A stretch of 45,949 bases of DNA from IMG/VR virus record IMGVR_UViG_3300022750_000019, positions 1 through 45,949 of that record, one strand, 5' to 3'. This stretch comes from a virus. Below are positions 45,331 through 45,949 of the stretch, one piece after another; the first letter of the stretch is position 1, and every line of letters starts with the position of its first letter. Under the pieces are notes generated by a model. The model was not told where the DNA came from. It was given only the letters and a program-made list of their open reading frames with translations, and searched no databases. The translations under genes and the position numbers were made by a program.

Positions 45331-45949
45331 TTAGGTCAGGTTGGCCGCGTAGAACACGGAGCCACGACCGTTGGCGTCAGCCTTGATCTGGAGGCCCATG
45401 GCGCCCCAGATTTCAAAGTTGAAGTTGTCTTTTGGTGCGCGGCGTTCGACCGGCACGGTCCCGACAGCTTGACCAACCAGCGGCTGGATCGAGTCGCGGT
45501 CGCGGTTGTACGCGATGAACTCGTTGCCGCTCAGCTTGTAAGTGGTCTGAAATTCGCCGATCCGAGCAAAGTTCAGAATGGCTTGTTCCAGGGTGCCGCC
45601 CTTGAAGCCCGAGGAGGCCGAGAACGGTCGGGTCATGACTCGGCGGATTTCCGGGGATACCCACACTACATCGATTTTGCCGTTGACGTAGTTAGCGTCC
45701 AGCTGAATCGCAAAGTTGTAGTTCCAGAAGTTCAGCAGGTCGTCATTGTTGGCGGTCGGGTCTGCCAGGTTGATCGCCGCCAGGGTCAGGTCGATTTTTT
45801 TGGTGTTGCGGTGATTTCGGATGCCTTGGCCCTTGAAGCCCTTTTCCTTGATCTTCGCGTCACCGTCCAGGCAGTAGTCGACCATTGCTTCGAACATGTC
45901 TTTCAGTTTCAGCGCCTGGCTGTCCGCAACGGTGTTCAGGTTGGCTTGA
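45331..45949 (-). CDS. Major capsid protein, C-terminal part (runs off right edge)
   Basis: About 205 visible residues, open to the window edge. FWNYNFAIQLDANYVNGKIDVVWVSPEIRRVMTRPFSASSGFKGG and QTTYKLSGNEFIAYNRDRDSIQPLVGQAVGTVPVERRAPKDNFNFEIWGAMGLQIKADANGRGSVFYAANLT has the 'NFEIWGAMGLQIK' type end of siphophage capsid proteins in which a last strand pairs with the capsid core. Lies upstream of all neck genes, as expected. Family by sequence style and order. Confidence 0.8.
   Translation of the reverse strand, partial: QANLNTVADSQALKLKDMFEAMVDYCLDGDAKIKEKGFKGQGIRNHRNTKKIDLTLAAINLADPTANNDDLLNFWNYNFAIQLDANYVNGKIDVVWVSPEIRRVMTRPFSASSGFKGGTLEQAILNFARIGEFQTTYKLSGNEFIAYNRDRDSIQPLVGQAVGTVPVERRAPKDNFNFEIWGAMGLQIKADANGRGSVFYAANLT

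Noticed and set aside
1-45949. CRISPR array
   Set aside because: No regularly spaced identical repeats of 23-50 bases were seen; the repeats near 20 kb are iterons and a two-copy tandem.
1-45949. Integrase, excisionase or lysogeny module
   Set aside because: No tyrosine or serine recombinase motif was found; the HTH genes alone do not show lysogeny. The missing part of the genome is not excluded.

Overview
The window is most of the genome of a tailed double-stranded DNA phage with a long, non-contractile (siphovirus-type) tail. It has a lambda-like tail-tip set (J-like, NlpC/P60, DUF1833-like), one tape-measure gene of 1026 codons, no sheath or contractile baseplate genes, and a nested Rz/Rz1 pair. 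The DNA is GC-rich with many GTG and TTG starts, which suggests a gammaproteobacterial host, most likely Pseudomonas; the host is inference. No integrase or excisionase was seen, so a lytic lifestyle is favoured. The large terminase gene runs off the left edge and the major capsid gene enters from the right edge on the same strand. The window is therefore best read as a circular map with a few kb missing (end of TerL, portal, protease/scaffold, start of the capsid gene).

Layout. (1) 1-1.6 kb, minus: terminase large (partial), a small-terminase-like gene and a holin-like gene. (2) 1.68-2.52 kb, minus: an RNA array with tRNA-Ser, tRNA-Gly-like, tRNA-Asp and three oversized tRNA-like structures, behind a sigma70-like promoter. 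(3) 2.5-19.8 kb, minus: about 40 mostly small accessory genes, many joined by ATGA/GTGA overlaps. Recognisable ones are an ExoX-like exonuclease, a nucleotidyltransferase, a ParB-like protein, a C39-like peptidase fold, a lipoprotein and a set of HTH proteins at the operon start. Several genes are too small for usual gene finders (31-59 codons). (4) 19.82-20.36 kb: a non-coding region with GATATC-rich iterons and a 22-bp tandem repeat, a candidate origin/operator. (5) 20.36-23.27 kb, minus: a small gene and a primase-polymerase/ATPase.

(6) 23.35-30.3 kb, plus: the recombination/replication operon. It encodes a Sak4-like RecA-fold ATPase, an SSB-like protein, a lipoprotein, a YqaJ-like exonuclease, an SF2 helicase and a VRR-NUC nuclease, then a run of very small genes including a 94-residue P-loop protein. 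(7) 30.28-31.11 kb, minus: Rz1/Rz and a lambda R-like endolysin lacking its N-terminal catalytic part. (8) 31.07-31.55 kb, plus: a two-gene cassette with its own promoter and a bidirectional terminator, inserted antisense in the late region. (9) 31.55-45.95 kb, minus: the morphogenesis genes, from tail fibres (one with an SGNH esterase domain) back through the tail tip, tape measure, tail tube and neck proteins to the major capsid protein.

Regulation looks host-polymerase based, with TTGAC-type -35 boxes, several placed inside or next to intrinsic terminators. A 15-bp palindrome GTCAA-N5-TTGAC recurs perfectly at six places and imperfectly at more promoters. It may be an operator of a phage regulator, possibly one of the HTH proteins encoded near 19 kb.
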